A program made the translations under genes and the position numbers. The notes beneath the pieces are model-generated. The model was given only the letters and a program-made list of their open reading frames with translations, was not told the DNA's origin and ran no database searches. A stretch of 48,268 nt of DNA from CAYZZA01 sp964482685 (GTDB taxonomy: Bacteria; Bacillota; Bacilli; Lactobacillales; Carnobacteriaceae_A). This document shows, piece by piece, positions 34,285 through 42,982 of this stretch (its first letter is position 1; the number at the start of each line of letters is the position of its first letter). Where the stretch lies: positions 1-48,268 of the forward strand of contig CAYZZA010000003.1 of NCBI GenBank assembly GCA_964482685.1, given 5' to 3'.

Positions 34285-35289
34285 TTATCGTTTTTTTCTT
34301 CCAAGTCCAACTGCATTTTGCATTTTTTCTAGTGTGCGATTCGCTCTTTGGCGTGCTTTTTCTGCTCCTGCATCTAAGATGATATCTAATTCTTCTGAAT
34401 CCACTAGGGCATCGTGACGCATTTGGATAGGTTCCAAGACTTCGACAATCGCTTCTGCTAGGTCTGATTTAAAAGCACCATAACCACTACCAGTATACTG
34501 ATCGACCAAAGAAGCAACGGATTGGCCACTAAAACTAGAAAAAATTGTCAGCAAGTTTGAAATAGCTGGTTTATTGATCGGATCAAACTCAATGACACCA
34601 CTGGAATCGGTAACTGCTCCTTTGATTTTTTTGCGAATGACATCCGGTTTATCTAAGATAGAAACAAAGCCTTTTGTACTGCTATCTGATTTGCTCATTT
34701 TCTTTTCTGGATCTTTTAAACTCATAATCCGTCCACCTGATTGTGGAAGTTGTACTTCCGGGACAGTTAGCAGGAGATTTCCTTCTCCATACCGTGCATT
34801 AAAACGTTGGGCAAAATCACGTGTTAATTCGAGGTGCTGTTTTTGATCGTCTCCGACTGGTACCACATCTGTCTGGTACAACACGATGTCTGCCACCATC
34901 AAGGGAGGGTAAGTTAAGAGACCAGCAGGTACACCTCCACGCTCTTGTTTCCCGGCCTTATCTTTAAACTGCGTCATTCGTTCCAATTCACCAATCGTAG
35001 TGTTGCATTGAACAATCCAAGCTGCCTCAGCATGCGCAGATACTTCAGACTGAATAAAAATGGTTGCCTTAGAGGGATCAAGGCCAATTGCGATATACAA
35101 AGCAGCTAAGCTTCGTGTTTGTTGTCTTAAAAGAGCGCGATCTTGAGGGACTGTAATTGCATGTTGATCCACAATACAAAAGAAACACTCGTGTGTTTCT
35201 TGCATGGCAATAAATTGTTGCATGGCTCCTATGTAGTTTCCTATAGTGGGAGTTCCACTAGGCTGTATACCAGAAAATAATGTTTTCAT
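34285..35289 (-). CDS. trpS: Tryptophan--tRNA ligase
   Basis: 334 residues. The class I signatures are PTIGNYIG near 14-21 (HIGH equivalent) and KKMSKSDSS near 193-201. SGIQPSGTPTIGNYIGA at the N-terminus is typical. On the minus strand GAGAGGTG precedes the ATG. No T-box sequence was found upstream; the leader is only about 25 nt. Confidence 0.97.
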   Translation of the reverse strand: MKTLFSGIQPSGTPTIGNYIGAMQQFIAMQETHECFFCIVDQHAITVPQDRALLRQQTRSLAALYIAIGLDPSKATIFIQSEVSAHAEAAWIVQCNTTIGELERMTQFKDKAGKQERGGVPAGLLTYPPLMVADIVLYQTDVVPVGDDQKQHLELTRDFAQRFNARYGEGNLLLTVPEVQLPQSGGRIMSLKDPEKKMSKSDSSTKGFVSILDKPDVIRKKIKGAVTDSSGVIEFDPINKPAISNLLTIFSSFSGQSVASLVDQYTGSGYGAFKSDLAEAIVEVLEPIQMRHDALVDSEELDIILDAGAEKARQRANRTLEKMQNAVGLGRKKR

Positions 35290-35319
35290 TCCTTCACACC
35301 TCTCTATCTTTCACTCTTT

Positions 35320-35325
35320 ATTATA
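35320..35325 (-). promoter_or_regulatory. -10 element for trpS
   Basis: Perfect TATAAT on the minus strand, 31 bp before the ATG, with a weak TTTGTT (35343-35348) 17 bp upstream. Confidence 0.45.
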
Positions 35326-35395
35326 CGCACTAATGAGGAAAAAACAAAATGGAGAATCACGAAGTCTCTTTGTGGAGTAAAGAGATCCGCGTTAA

Positions 35396-35410
35396 CGATA
35401 ATGATTATAA
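35396..35410. promoter_or_regulatory. PerR/Fur-like box upstream of spx
   Basis: CGATAATGATTATAA matches the PerR consensus TTATAATnATTATAA at 12 of 14 defined positions and also fits the Fur 7-1-7 box about equally well. It is 212 bp before the spx ATG. PerR control of spx is known in B. subtilis. The 332-base gap 35290-35621 otherwise holds the trpS and spx promoters in AT-rich DNA. Confidence 0.5.
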
Positions 35411-35523
35411 ACCGAAAGTGGTTTTCAGTATGCAAAAAGTACATAAATCAAGTAAAACAAACTTGTTTAATGTAAATATATCTATATTTCTAACAAAAAG
35501 TGTCGAAAGTTTGTCAAAAGGGC

Positions 35524-35552
35524 TAGCCAACTCTTCTTTAATAGTGTATAGT
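35524..35552 (+). promoter_or_regulatory. Possible spx promoter
   Basis: TAGCCA (35524-35529), 17 bp, TATAGT (35547-35552). Other AT-rich hexamers upstream could also serve. Confidence 0.4.
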
Positions 35553-35621
35553 TGTATATACAAAGACATATTAAAAGAACGACCCAAGAGAATGGACAAA
35601 CAAGAAAGGGGCACATTACAT

Positions 35622-36029
35622 ATGGTTATCATATATACTGCACCAAGTTGTACATCAAGTCGAAAAGCAAAGGCTTGGTTGGAGGAATACAATATTCCGT
35701 ACACAGAAAGAAATGTTTTTTCGAACCCTCTTACAAAAAAAGAAATTCGTTCCATTATGAGAATGACAGAGAATGGAACAGAAGAGATTATTTCAACTCG
35801 CTCAAAAGCATTCGAAGAATTAGATCTTACAATTGAAGAGTTGACAACAAATCAGCTAATTGAATTGATTGAGAAAACACCTGGCCTCCTACGTCGTCCA
35901 ATTGTGATTGATGACAAAAGAATTCAAATTGGTTACAATGCTGACCAGATTAGACGGTTCTTGCCTAGAGATGTAAGAGCACTCGAGTTAAGAAAAGCAC
36001 AACAAATCGCTGAATTAGCTTTTTCATAA
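35622..36029 (+). CDS. spx: Spx-family transcriptional regulator with CxxS active site
   Basis: 135 residues, an ArsC-like fold that binds the alpha C-terminal domain of RNA polymerase. The N-terminus VIIYTAPSCTSSRKAKAWLE carries C10-T-S-S13, where B. subtilis Spx has C10xxC13; the conserved G in MTENGTEEI and the STRSKAF and LLRRPI blocks are kept. Loss of C13 removes the disulfide switch. The frame is open upstream, but AGAAAGGGG (35603-35611) and family length fix the ATG at 35622. mecA follows, as in B. subtilis. Confidence 0.93.
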   Translation: MVIIYTAPSCTSSRKAKAWLEEYNIPYTERNVFSNPLTKKEIRSIMRMTENGTEEIISTRSKAFEELDLTIEELTTNQLIELIEKTPGLLRRPIVIDDKRIQIGYNADQIRRFLPRDVRALELRKAQQIAELAFS

Positions 36030-36040
36030 CACAAATAAAC

Positions 36041-36075
36041 AAGCAGGAAAGTCGTATAGACTCTTCCTGCTTTTT
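36041..36075 (+). terminator. Terminator after spx
   Basis: AAGCAGGAA pairs with TTCCTGCTT and AGTC with GACT inside (one bulged C), then a T run. Confidence 0.88.
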
Positions 36076-36116
36076 AATTGTACGGAGAGACTCAATGAGG
36101 AGTTTAGAGTTATACC

Positions 36117-36144
36117 TTTACATTCTAATAGAATACGCTAAAAT
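36117..36144 (+). promoter_or_regulatory. Promoter for mecA
   Basis: TTTACA (36117-36122), 16 bp, TAAAAT (36139-36144). Confidence 0.55.
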
Positions 36145-36206
36145 AGTAGGGTAGTCCCTATCGAAAAGTCCAACAGACAAGGGAAAGAAAAGCGAGGTGA
36201 AGGACT

Positions 36207-36866
36207 ATGGAAATGGAACATATTAATGAAAATACGATCCGAGTCAATATTGAAAATACAGATTTAGAAGAACGTGGCATTACCTTTTTGGATTTGTTAG
36301 GAAACCAAAAGCAGATCGAAAGCTTTTTTTACAGCATCCTAGAAGAAGTGGATATTCATGAACAGTTTCAAGAAACAGACGCGGTCACATTTCAAGTCGT
36401 TCCTAAAAAAAATGGTCTTGAATTGTATATAAGCAAAGGAAACGGAATAAATGAGATTCCTGAAGATTTGATGCAAGAATGGCAAGCAGGAATGAAAGAG
36501 AAGATAGCGTCTAAAAAAGATGCGGTAGAGTTAGTAGACGAGCTTGGAGCCTATAATGAGAATAGTGAAAATGGCAAAGAAACAGCTCTTTTCATGTTCG
36601 ACAGTTTTGAACATCTACTTTTATTATCCCGTCAATTGTTTTTGGAATGTGGCATATCCAATCTTTATTACTACAAAGAAAAATATTATTTAGAAATCAT
36701 CTTTTTCGTAGATGAAATGAGTATCAAGACGCCAGAAGAAGAAAAAGCAGTAGTGCTTGAATACGGTGAACGTGGAAGAGTAACAGAAGATGTCTTAGCA
36801 GAATATGGCAAACGATTAATGGACACGAATGCATTAGAGTTATTGAGACACTATTTCAAACAATAA
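36207..36866 (+). CDS. mecA: Adaptor protein MecA
   Basis: 219 residues, the usual MecA size. The N-terminal substrate-binding part starts MEMEHINENTIRVNIENTDL and ITFLDLLGNQKQIESFFYSIL; the C-terminal ClpC-binding domain (about 125-219) includes ALFMFDSFEHLLLLSRQL. A charged linker joins them. MecA delivers substrates, such as ComK in B. subtilis, to ClpCP. AGGTGAAG (36194-36201) precedes the ATG. coiA, which follows mecA in B. subtilis, is missing. Confidence 0.95.
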   Translation: MEMEHINENTIRVNIENTDLEERGITFLDLLGNQKQIESFFYSILEEVDIHEQFQETDAVTFQVVPKKNGLELYISKGNGINEIPEDLMQEWQAGMKEKIASKKDAVELVDELGAYNENSENGKETALFMFDSFEHLLLLSRQLFLECGISNLYYYKEKYYLEIIFFVDEMSIKTPEEEKAVVLEYGERGRVTEDVLAEYGKRLMDTNALELLRHYFKQ

Positions 36867-36876
36867 ACATGAGAGA

Positions 36877-36931
36877 AACAATATTCTTCAGCCAGTTAGT
36901 CGAGGTTGTCGGATGTTGTTTTCTTTTTTTA
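36877..36931 (+). terminator. Probable terminator after mecA
   Basis: AAACAATATTC pairs with GGATGTTGTTT, two G-U pairs, around a 24-nt loop, then a T-rich run. Confidence 0.5.
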
Positions 36932-36988
36932 TCCAAAGTGCATGTGACAAAAGAAGGTGTTTTGACCATCTTTTTTTATGTGTAGATA

Positions 36989-36997
36989 TGGTATGAT
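36989..36997 (+). promoter_or_regulatory. Extended -10 promoter for pepF
   Basis: TGGTATGAT, 36 bp before the ATG. TTGACC at 36962-36967 is 24 bp away, too far to be its -35. Confidence 0.5.
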
Positions 36998-37032
36998 GAA
37001 AAAGTGAAGACCATTATAAGGAGGATTTTAGA

Positions 37033-38844
37033 ATGAAGAAAACACAAACATTGCCAAAAAGGTCAGAAGTTGAGCAATCCACAACATGGGATTTGACTGT
37101 GATTTTTTCATCAGATGATGAATTTGAAGCTGCTTATAAAGAAGTGGAAACAGAGATTCAACGTGTAGCTTCTTTTGAAGGACGATTAGATGAGAATGCA
37201 GAAGTTTTTCAAGAAGCATTAGAAGCTATCTTAGCGATGACACGTCAATTGGAGAACGTATATGTCTATTCCCACTTAAAAAACGATCAAGATACATCTG
37301 ATTCAGTTTATCAAGCAATGAATGATCGCGCACAGCTTTTAGCTACCAAAGCAAGTGAAGCTATTTCGTGGTTTGAACCAGAAGTCCTTGCTTTACCTGA
37401 AGAAACACTTGAAAATTTCCAAAAAGAAAATGAAGATTTAGAGATTTATGCACACTACCTAGATCAGTTAACGGCAAATCGTAAGCATGTCTTGTCGAAA
37501 GAAATGGAAGGTCTTTTAGCTGGAGCAGGGGATATTTTTTCAGTAGGCAGTCGCACGTTTAGTGTCTTAAACAATGCGGATATTCAGTTTCCGGTTGTGA
37601 AGAACGAAAAAGGCGAAGACGTCCAATTGTCACATGGGCTTTATGGACAATTAATGGAAAGTACCAATCGTGAGGTTCGTGAAGAAGCCTTTAAGAGTTT
37701 GTATAAAGTGTATGAAGGATTAAAAAATACATTTGCGAGCACGCTAGCAGGAAATGTAAAGGTTCATAACTATACAGCCAAAGTGCGCAACTATGAGTCT
37801 GCCAGAGAGCAAGCATTGTCTCACAACCATATTCCAGAAGCTGTTCACGACACCCTACTGGAAGTAGTCGACGCACACTTGCCGCTTCTCCACCGCTATA
37901 TGGATCTTAGAAAGAAACTCTTGAACGTAGACACACTTCATATGTATGATTTGTATACACCTACAACAGGAGAAGCAGAATTGACATATACGTTTGAAGA
38001 AGCAAAAGAGGAAACAATGAAATCTCTTGCTGCACTTGGACCAGATTATGCAGCTATTTTAAAAGAATCTTTTTCAGACCGTTGGATTGATGTATACGAA
38101 AACATTGGAAAGCGTAGTGGAGCCTATTCATCCGGTTCGTATGATTCCAATCCTTATATCCTATTAAACTGGCATGATTCACTCAACCACTTGTATACAT
38201 TAGTGCATGAATTAGGCCATAGTGCGCACAGTTACTTCACACGGAGCAGCCAACCATATGTTTACGGAGATTATTCTATTTTCCTTGCAGAAATTGCATC
38301 TACAACAAACGAAAATATATTAACTGATTATCTGTTGAAACATCATGAAGACCCAAAAGTACGTGCTTATGTATTGAATCATTATTTAGATGGGTTTAAA
38401 GGGACTGTCTTTAGACAAACACAGTTTGCTGAATATGAGCATTTCATTCACGAGGAAGCAGCAAAGGGAACTCCGCTAACCGCAGAATTCTTAAGTGAGA
38501 GTTATGCAGAATTAAACGCAAAATATTATGGAGATTCTGTTGAACGAGATCCTGAAATTGCCTACGAATGGGCACGGATTCCTCATTTTTATTACAATTA
38601 TTATGTGTATCAATATGCGACCGGTTATTGTGCCGCCACAGCATTGGCTGATAAAATTGTAGCCGAAGAAGATGGCGCATTAGACAAGTATCTAACGTAC
38701 TTAAAAGCAGGAAATAGTGATTTCCCAATTGAGGTAATGAAAAAAGCTGGCGTGGATATGACTCAAAAAGACTATCTAGAAAGAGCATTAAAAGTATTTG
38801 AAGAACGTTTAAATGAATTTGAACAAATTGTAGAATTACTCTAA
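37033..38844 (+). CDS. pepF: Oligoendopeptidase F (M3B)
   Basis: 603 residues, a cytosolic zinc peptidase that cuts oligopeptides of about 7 to 17 residues. The zinc motif is H392-E-L-G-H396, and the downstream glutamate of the family lies in FLAEIAST. The N-terminal oligopeptidase F domain begins near 20 (TTWDLTVIFSSDDEF). AAGGAGG (37018-37024) lies 8 nt before the ATG. The gene has its own promoter and a strong terminator. Confidence 0.97.
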   Translation: MKKTQTLPKRSEVEQSTTWDLTVIFSSDDEFEAAYKEVETEIQRVASFEGRLDENAEVFQEALEAILAMTRQLENVYVYSHLKNDQDTSDSVYQAMNDRAQLLATKASEAISWFEPEVLALPEETLENFQKENEDLEIYAHYLDQLTANRKHVLSKEMEGLLAGAGDIFSVGSRTFSVLNNADIQFPVVKNEKGEDVQLSHGLYGQLMESTNREVREEAFKSLYKVYEGLKNTFASTLAGNVKVHNYTAKVRNYESAREQALSHNHIPEAVHDTLLEVVDAHLPLLHRYMDLRKKLLNVDTLHMYDLYTPTTGEAELTYTFEEAKEETMKSLAALGPDYAAILKESFSDRWIDVYENIGKRSGAYSSGSYDSNPYILLNWHDSLNHLYTLVHELGHSAHSYFTRSSQPYVYGDYSIFLAEIASTTNENILTDYLLKHHEDPKVRAYVLNHYLDGFKGTVFRQTQFAEYEHFIHEEAAKGTPLTAEFLSESYAELNAKYYGDSVERDPEIAYEWARIPHFYYNYYVYQYATGYCAATALADKIVAEEDGALDKYLTYLKAGNSDFPIEVMKKAGVDMTQKDYLERALKVFEERLNEFEQIVELL

Positions 38845-38866
38845 AAATACAGATTTAAACAAAAAG

Positions 38867-38926
38867 AAAAAAGACCTTTGTAGATTGGCAATGAAAATCC
38901 AATTTATAAAGGTCTTTTCTTTTTGG
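38867..38926 (+). terminator. Long terminator hairpin after pepF
   Basis: About 20 pairs: AAAAGACCTTT then GTAGATTGG on the left with CCAATTTAT then AAAGGTCTTTT on the right (two G-U), loop CAATGAAAAT, then CTTTTT. The remainder of 38927-39072 shows no gene. Confidence 0.9.
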
Positions 38927-39072
38927 AACATACACTAAACGAGTGTATACAGTCTGCAAAGAAATGGTGGCCATTTGTTTACATGGTCTTGTGCTTGATA
39001 GCTCGAACTATACGTTAAAGGCAGGATACATACAGAAAGTGAAGAAGGAACACTTCACACGTTTGTTGAGAT

Positions 39073-39708
39073 TTAGATAAAGTCAAAGTTATATTTTTGT
39101 TTGATTTCCTGAATCATAAATTCATCCGTAAGGTCCATGTTGCAAATTCCGTGAAGCAGTGGTTTTGTGAAATTGGTGTCAATGAGACATCCATAACTAT
39201 CTTCATTGCCATTGTAAATGAGACAAGAAGGAGTATCGTGTACGTTCATGTCGCGTGCTAATTGTTGATCTTCAAGAAATGCTTTTTTTGTGTCTTCACA
39301 AGCTAAGTCTTCTTCAAACATCTCCATATCTAGACCCACGTGTAAAGCGGTATCAAGAATCACTTGTTTGGACAAAGGCATTTTTTGAATCAAAAGAGCA
39401 TCTTGTAGTGCGATTAAAAAAGTGCGCCCAGCTTTTTTTCCTTGCATCATAGCTGCTTCAAACGCAAGAGATACGTGATAGGTTTTAGAGTACAAATCAT
39501 TTCTGAGTGTTAGATTTGTACCTTTTAAGTGTGTGTTTGAAAGTTGTTTAGTGACAGTGTGAAAGTTTAATAAAGGAATAAAACGTACATGAACAGTTTC
39601 GTTTCTTTCTTTGCTAAACTCTACGACCATTTTTTCTAGTTGGTAGGAAATCATTTCGAGAGGATTGATGAAAAGAAAAATCTCAATCGCTGTTTTAGTT
39701 AAAGTCAT
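39073..39708 (-). CDS. spxH: SpxH/YjbH-like ClpXP adaptor lacking CxxC
   Basis: 211 residues. A thioredoxin-like DsbA fold is indicated by IEIFLFINPLEMISYQLEK at the N-terminus and VSLAFEAAMMQGKKAGRTFL in the middle, both aligning by eye with B. subtilis YjbH. Where YjbH has PLCPEC, this protein has PLEMIS, so the redox cysteines are gone. The C-terminus is much shorter than YjbH (about 300 residues). SpxH targets Spx to ClpXP. GGGTGA lies just before the ATG on the minus strand. In B. subtilis yjbH also lies between pepF and yjbK, but in the opposite direction relative to some neighbours. Confidence 0.8.
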   Translation of the reverse strand: MTLTKTAIEIFLFINPLEMISYQLEKMVVEFSKERNETVHVRFIPLLNFHTVTKQLSNTHLKGTNLTLRNDLYSKTYHVSLAFEAAMMQGKKAGRTFLIALQDALLIQKMPLSKQVILDTALHVGLDMEMFEEDLACEDTKKAFLEDQQLARDMNVHDTPSCLIYNGNEDSYGCLIDTNFTKPLLHGICNMDLTDEFMIQEIKQKYNFDFI

Positions 39709-39869
39709 ATCGATTCACCCATTTATTTTTTATTAGCAGTGTTTCTTTTGCTACTCTTACATTAGCAAAGATTCGGAACAATCTAAAATAGGAAGTCCCT
39801 AAATGTAAGAAGAAATCTTTTTTTTGTGACATTTTCGACACAAACTCTTACTAACCATTTATTTTTTGC

Positions 39870-40451
39870 TTAAAAAAGGGCTGTTTCTTTCATTGCCCGT
39901 CTCACTTTGTTTTCCGTTTTTCGAACGGGAATACGATGCTTGTCTAAAAGTGCGTGAAAAAAACGAAGCCCTTCTGTTTCATTTGTAGATTCAATTTCCA
40001 GTTCATAATCTTCTTTCGTTCCATAAGTACTTTTGTCCAGTACAAGAAGACACTCTCCATATTTTTGTTCAAAGCGCTCTGTAGTGAGACTGACTAAAAA
40101 AGTGAGCTGTTTCACATCAATGTCCATATTGGTAAGCATGGAGTTCATTTGCTCACTTAAAACGAATGTGTTTGAATCAATCATTTCTTGTGCTTCTTGT
40201 TTCGTTAAAACCGTTGTGGTCTCTAACAAGTGATTTTGATACGGTGTTTTTAACGTGCATTCTGCTCTATCAGGTAATTGGCGAATACGCAAAGCGCTTT
40301 TTTGTTTTTTAAGTGCCAAGTCTGGCGTGTCCATGTAATAATTTGTTTGCACCCATGTATTTGGGGAAGAACCACCATAAAAGGTTAACAAGTTTGTATA
40401 CTCTTTCTTTGTGAGCATGTTTTTAAATTCAATTTCTAGTTCTTGTGTCAT
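39870..40451 (-). CDS. yjbK: CYTH-domain protein YjbK
   Basis: 193 residues. The ExExK signature is E6-I-E8-F-K10 at the N-terminus, and charged strands ALRIRQLP, ECTLKTP, YELEIEST fit the triphosphate tunnel metalloenzyme barrel. Family members bind triphosphates with divalent metal; the natural substrate of YjbK is not known, though inorganic triphosphatase activity is typical. It lies divergent from the relQ gene, the usual neighbour. Confidence 0.88.
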   Translation of the reverse strand: MTQELEIEFKNMLTKKEYTNLLTFYGGSSPNTWVQTNYYMDTPDLALKKQKSALRIRQLPDRAECTLKTPYQNHLLETTTVLTKQEAQEMIDSNTFVLSEQMNSMLTNMDIDVKQLTFLVSLTTERFEQKYGECLLVLDKSTYGTKEDYELEIESTNETEGLRFFHALLDKHRIPVRKTENKVRRAMKETALF

Positions 40452-40606
40452 TGTGACAGCTCCTTTTTAGCTAGTATACTGGAATTTTATACAAATGAAG
40501 AATACGTGAATTATGGATTGCATCATACAGCTTTTTTATTGAGTATGATACTATTAAGATAACAGAAAAAAAGAAATGAAAAAATGTACACTGAAAAAGA
40601 AATGAG

Positions 40607-41260
40607 ATGACACGTATGCAAATAGAGTGGGATCACTTTTTGTTGCCTTATCAACAAGCGCTGGAAGAATTAAAAGTGAAATTGAAGGGCGTACGAACAC
40701 AATACAAACAACAAAAAACCCATGGACCGATTGAATTTGTGACTTCTAGAGTAAAACCAATAGAGAGCATTTTAGAAAAACAGATTAGGCTAGGCATCGC
40801 GGACGCAGATTTGAGTACAGATATGGAAGATATTGCAGGTATCCGCATTATGAGTCAATTTGTTGAAGACATTTATGATGTGGTGAACTTATTAAGACAA
40901 CGAGAAGATTTGACAATTTTAGAAGAAAGAGACTATATTACGCATCAAAAAGAAAGTGGGTATCGCTCGTACCATTTGATTTGTCTGTATCCTGTCCAAC
41001 TGAGTAGCAACCAGAAAAATGTCTTAGTTGAGATTCAAATTCGGACATTGGCGATGAATTTTTGGGCAACTATTGAGCACTCTTTGAATTATAAGTATAA
41101 AGGAGAATATCCTGAAGAAATCAAACGACGCTTAAAAAAATCAGCGGAATCCGCCTTCCAACTTGACGAAGAAATGTCTCACATACGCTCTGAAATAAAA
41201 GATGCCCAAAGTTATTATTCTTCTAAAAAAAGGAAAAAAGAGATAAGGGAGACTAAATAG
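40607..41260 (+). CDS. relQ: Small alarmone (p)ppGpp synthetase RelQ/SasB
   Basis: 217 residues, closely similar by eye to B. subtilis YjbM/SasB. The synthetase domain shows DIAGIRIMSQFVEDI, HKESGYRSYHLI and VEIQIRTLAMNFWATIEHSLNYKY; no hydrolase domain is present. It makes ppGpp, pppGpp or pGpp from GDP/GTP/GMP and ATP. The start is uncertain: ATG 40607 or ATG 40616, neither with a strong ribosome site. The stop overlaps the nadK GTG by one base. Confidence 0.94.
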   Translation: MTRMQIEWDHFLLPYQQALEELKVKLKGVRTQYKQQKTHGPIEFVTSRVKPIESILEKQIRLGIADADLSTDMEDIAGIRIMSQFVEDIYDVVNLLRQREDLTILEERDYITHQKESGYRSYHLICLYPVQLSSNQKNVLVEIQIRTLAMNFWATIEHSLNYKYKGEYPEEIKRRLKKSAESAFQLDEEMSHIRSEIKDAQSYYSSKKRKKEIRETK

Positions 41261-42054
41261 TGAAAGTTGGTATTGTACAAAACAAAACAGAAAAATCAGA
41301 AGAATTGTACCAAAAACTACTCACACTGCTGGTTTCAGCACAGATCCAGATTGATCAAGTAGAACCAGATGTTGTGATTTCAATAGGTGGAGATGGAACG
41401 CTTTTATCTGCTTTTCACCAATATACACACCGCCTTGATAAAACGCGGTTCGTAGGCGTTCATACAGGGCATCTAGGCTTTTATACAGATTGGCGAGAAT
41501 ATCAGCTAGAAGAGCTCGTAGACAGCCTCTTGAAAGATAAAGGCGAAGGCATTAGTTATCCCTTACTAGAGACGACTTTTGTTTGTGGGCCGGAGAAAGA
41601 AACCAAACGGATATTGTCTCTAAATGAAACGTCCTTAAAGATTTTAAATGGTACTTTGGTATGCGATGTGTTTATTAAAGATGATTACTTTGAAACCTTT
41701 CGCGGAGATGGTTTGTGTGTGTCTACCCCGACAGGATCTACAGGGTACAACAAGTCAATTGGAGGGGCAGTCATTCACCCGAGGTTGGAAGCTTTGCAAA
41801 TGACAGAAATTGCATCTTTAAACAATCGTGTATACCGTACAATCAGCTCTCCAATCATCATCGCACCAGATGAATGGATTGTGTTAGAACCAGAACCTTC
41901 TGATTCCTATTTGATTACGGTGGATCATTTGTCTCTTTGGGAAAAAGAAGTTACGGAAATGAAGTTTAGTATCGCAAAGGAACGCATTCACTTTGCCCAG
42001 TATCGACATACGCATTTTTGGAATAGAGTAGGGGATGCGTTTCTTGGAGAATAA
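41260..42054 (+). CDS. nadK: NAD kinase
   Basis: 264 residues. The GGDGTLL motif (43-49) and STPTGSTGYNKSIGG near 158 are NAD kinase hallmarks. It makes NADP from NAD and ATP. The GTG start overlaps the relQ stop (TAGTG), with AAGGGA upstream; the gene overlaps the next one by 20 nt. A translationally coupled relQ-nadK-rluD set is the normal Firmicutes order. Confidence 0.96.
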   Translation: MKVGIVQNKTEKSEELYQKLLTLLVSAQIQIDQVEPDVVISIGGDGTLLSAFHQYTHRLDKTRFVGVHTGHLGFYTDWREYQLEELVDSLLKDKGEGISYPLLETTFVCGPEKETKRILSLNETSLKILNGTLVCDVFIKDDYFETFRGDGLCVSTPTGSTGYNKSIGGAVIHPRLEALQMTEIASLNNRVYRTISSPIIIAPDEWIVLEPEPSDSYLITVDHLSLWEKEVTEMKFSIAKERIHFAQYRHTHFWNRVGDAFLGE

Positions 42055-42952
42055 AGAAAAAAGCACATTTTCTTGGACAGTTGGCCCGTTAGAACCCGTA
42101 ACGTTAAGAACTTTTTTGAAAAATAAGGGGATCTCAAAACGATTGTTGGCAAAGATAAAGTTTCAAGGTGGCGAGATTAGAGTTAACGGGCGATGGGTTA
42201 CGGTTTTAGAAAAGTTAAACGAAGCAGATGTTGTTGAAGTAGACTTGCCAATAGAAAAAGACAACACATTTTTGGTTCCATCGCACAAAGAAATCGTTGT
42301 TCTTTTTGAAGATGAACATTATCTGGTTGTAAACAAACCGGCTGGAGTGGCCGCAGTTCCTTCTGCCACACATAAAACAGATACAATGGCCAATCGTATC
42401 AAAGGATATTTGTTAACGGAAGCAAAAAAAACAGTTGCGGTTCATGTGGTGACTCGGTTAGATAGAGACACATCAGGGGCCATGCTTTTTGCCAAGCATC
42501 CTTTTGCACATGCGCAATTGGACAAACAACTGAGAAAAAAAGAAGTGGACAGACAGTACATCGCCATCGCAGAGGGAGCCGTTCCAGGTGAGGTGCATGC
42601 CTTCATTAATCAACCGATTGCGCGTTCAGAAGATTCTATTATTACTCGAAGGGTGCATGCATCTGGAAAAGAAGCATTAACGGAGTATTGGATTGTGAAA
42701 CGAACAAAGGAGCATACGCTCATGGAAGTAAAACTCCACACAGGTAGAACGCACCAAATCAGAGTTCATTTTGCGTCTGTAGGCTGTCCCTTGGTTGGAG
42801 ATGATCTGTACGGTGGAACAATGAAAGAAAGGATGCAAAGACAAGCATTGCATTGCAAAGCAGTTCGTTTTCAGCATCCCTTTAAGGAGGCATTCCTTCA
42901 TATAGAGGCGCCGTTGCCACTTGATTTAGCGGAGTATGTGAAGACTTTTTAA
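42035..42952 (+). CDS. RluA/RluD-family pseudouridine synthase
   Basis: 305 residues. An S4-like N-terminal part (ISKRLLAKIKFQGGEIRVNGR, near 33-53) precedes the catalytic domain with RLDRDTSGAML (catalytic D143) and GRTHQIRVHFASVGCPLVGDDLYGG. It is the YjbO-like enzyme that modifies rRNA or tRNA uridines; the target is unknown. ATG 42035 touches its GGGG run; an in-frame TTG at 42044 would have AGGGG about 8 nt away, so the real start may be nine bases later. Confidence 0.93.
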   Translation: MRFLENKEKSTFSWTVGPLEPVTLRTFLKNKGISKRLLAKIKFQGGEIRVNGRWVTVLEKLNEADVVEVDLPIEKDNTFLVPSHKEIVVLFEDEHYLVVNKPAGVAAVPSATHKTDTMANRIKGYLLTEAKKTVAVHVVTRLDRDTSGAMLFAKHPFAHAQLDKQLRKKEVDRQYIAIAEGAVPGEVHAFINQPIARSEDSIITRRVHASGKEALTEYWIVKRTKEHTLMEVKLHTGRTHQIRVHFASVGCPLVGDDLYGGTMKERMQRQALHCKAVRFQHPFKEAFLHIEAPLPLDLAEYVKTF

Positions 42953-42982
42953 GCAACAGCGTGTAGTAGGAGTGAAAGTGGA

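Noticed and set aside
35349..35621. In-frame 91-codon N-terminal extension of spx
   Set aside because: The extension resembles no protein, lies over promoter-like and PerR-box DNA, and the conserved Spx start with its ribosome site is at 35622.
39719..39866. Direct repeat CCATTTATTTTTT flanking the gap between spxH and yjbK
   Set aside because: A short, AT-rich 13-mer is expected by chance in such DNA; no duplication-bounded insert is seen.
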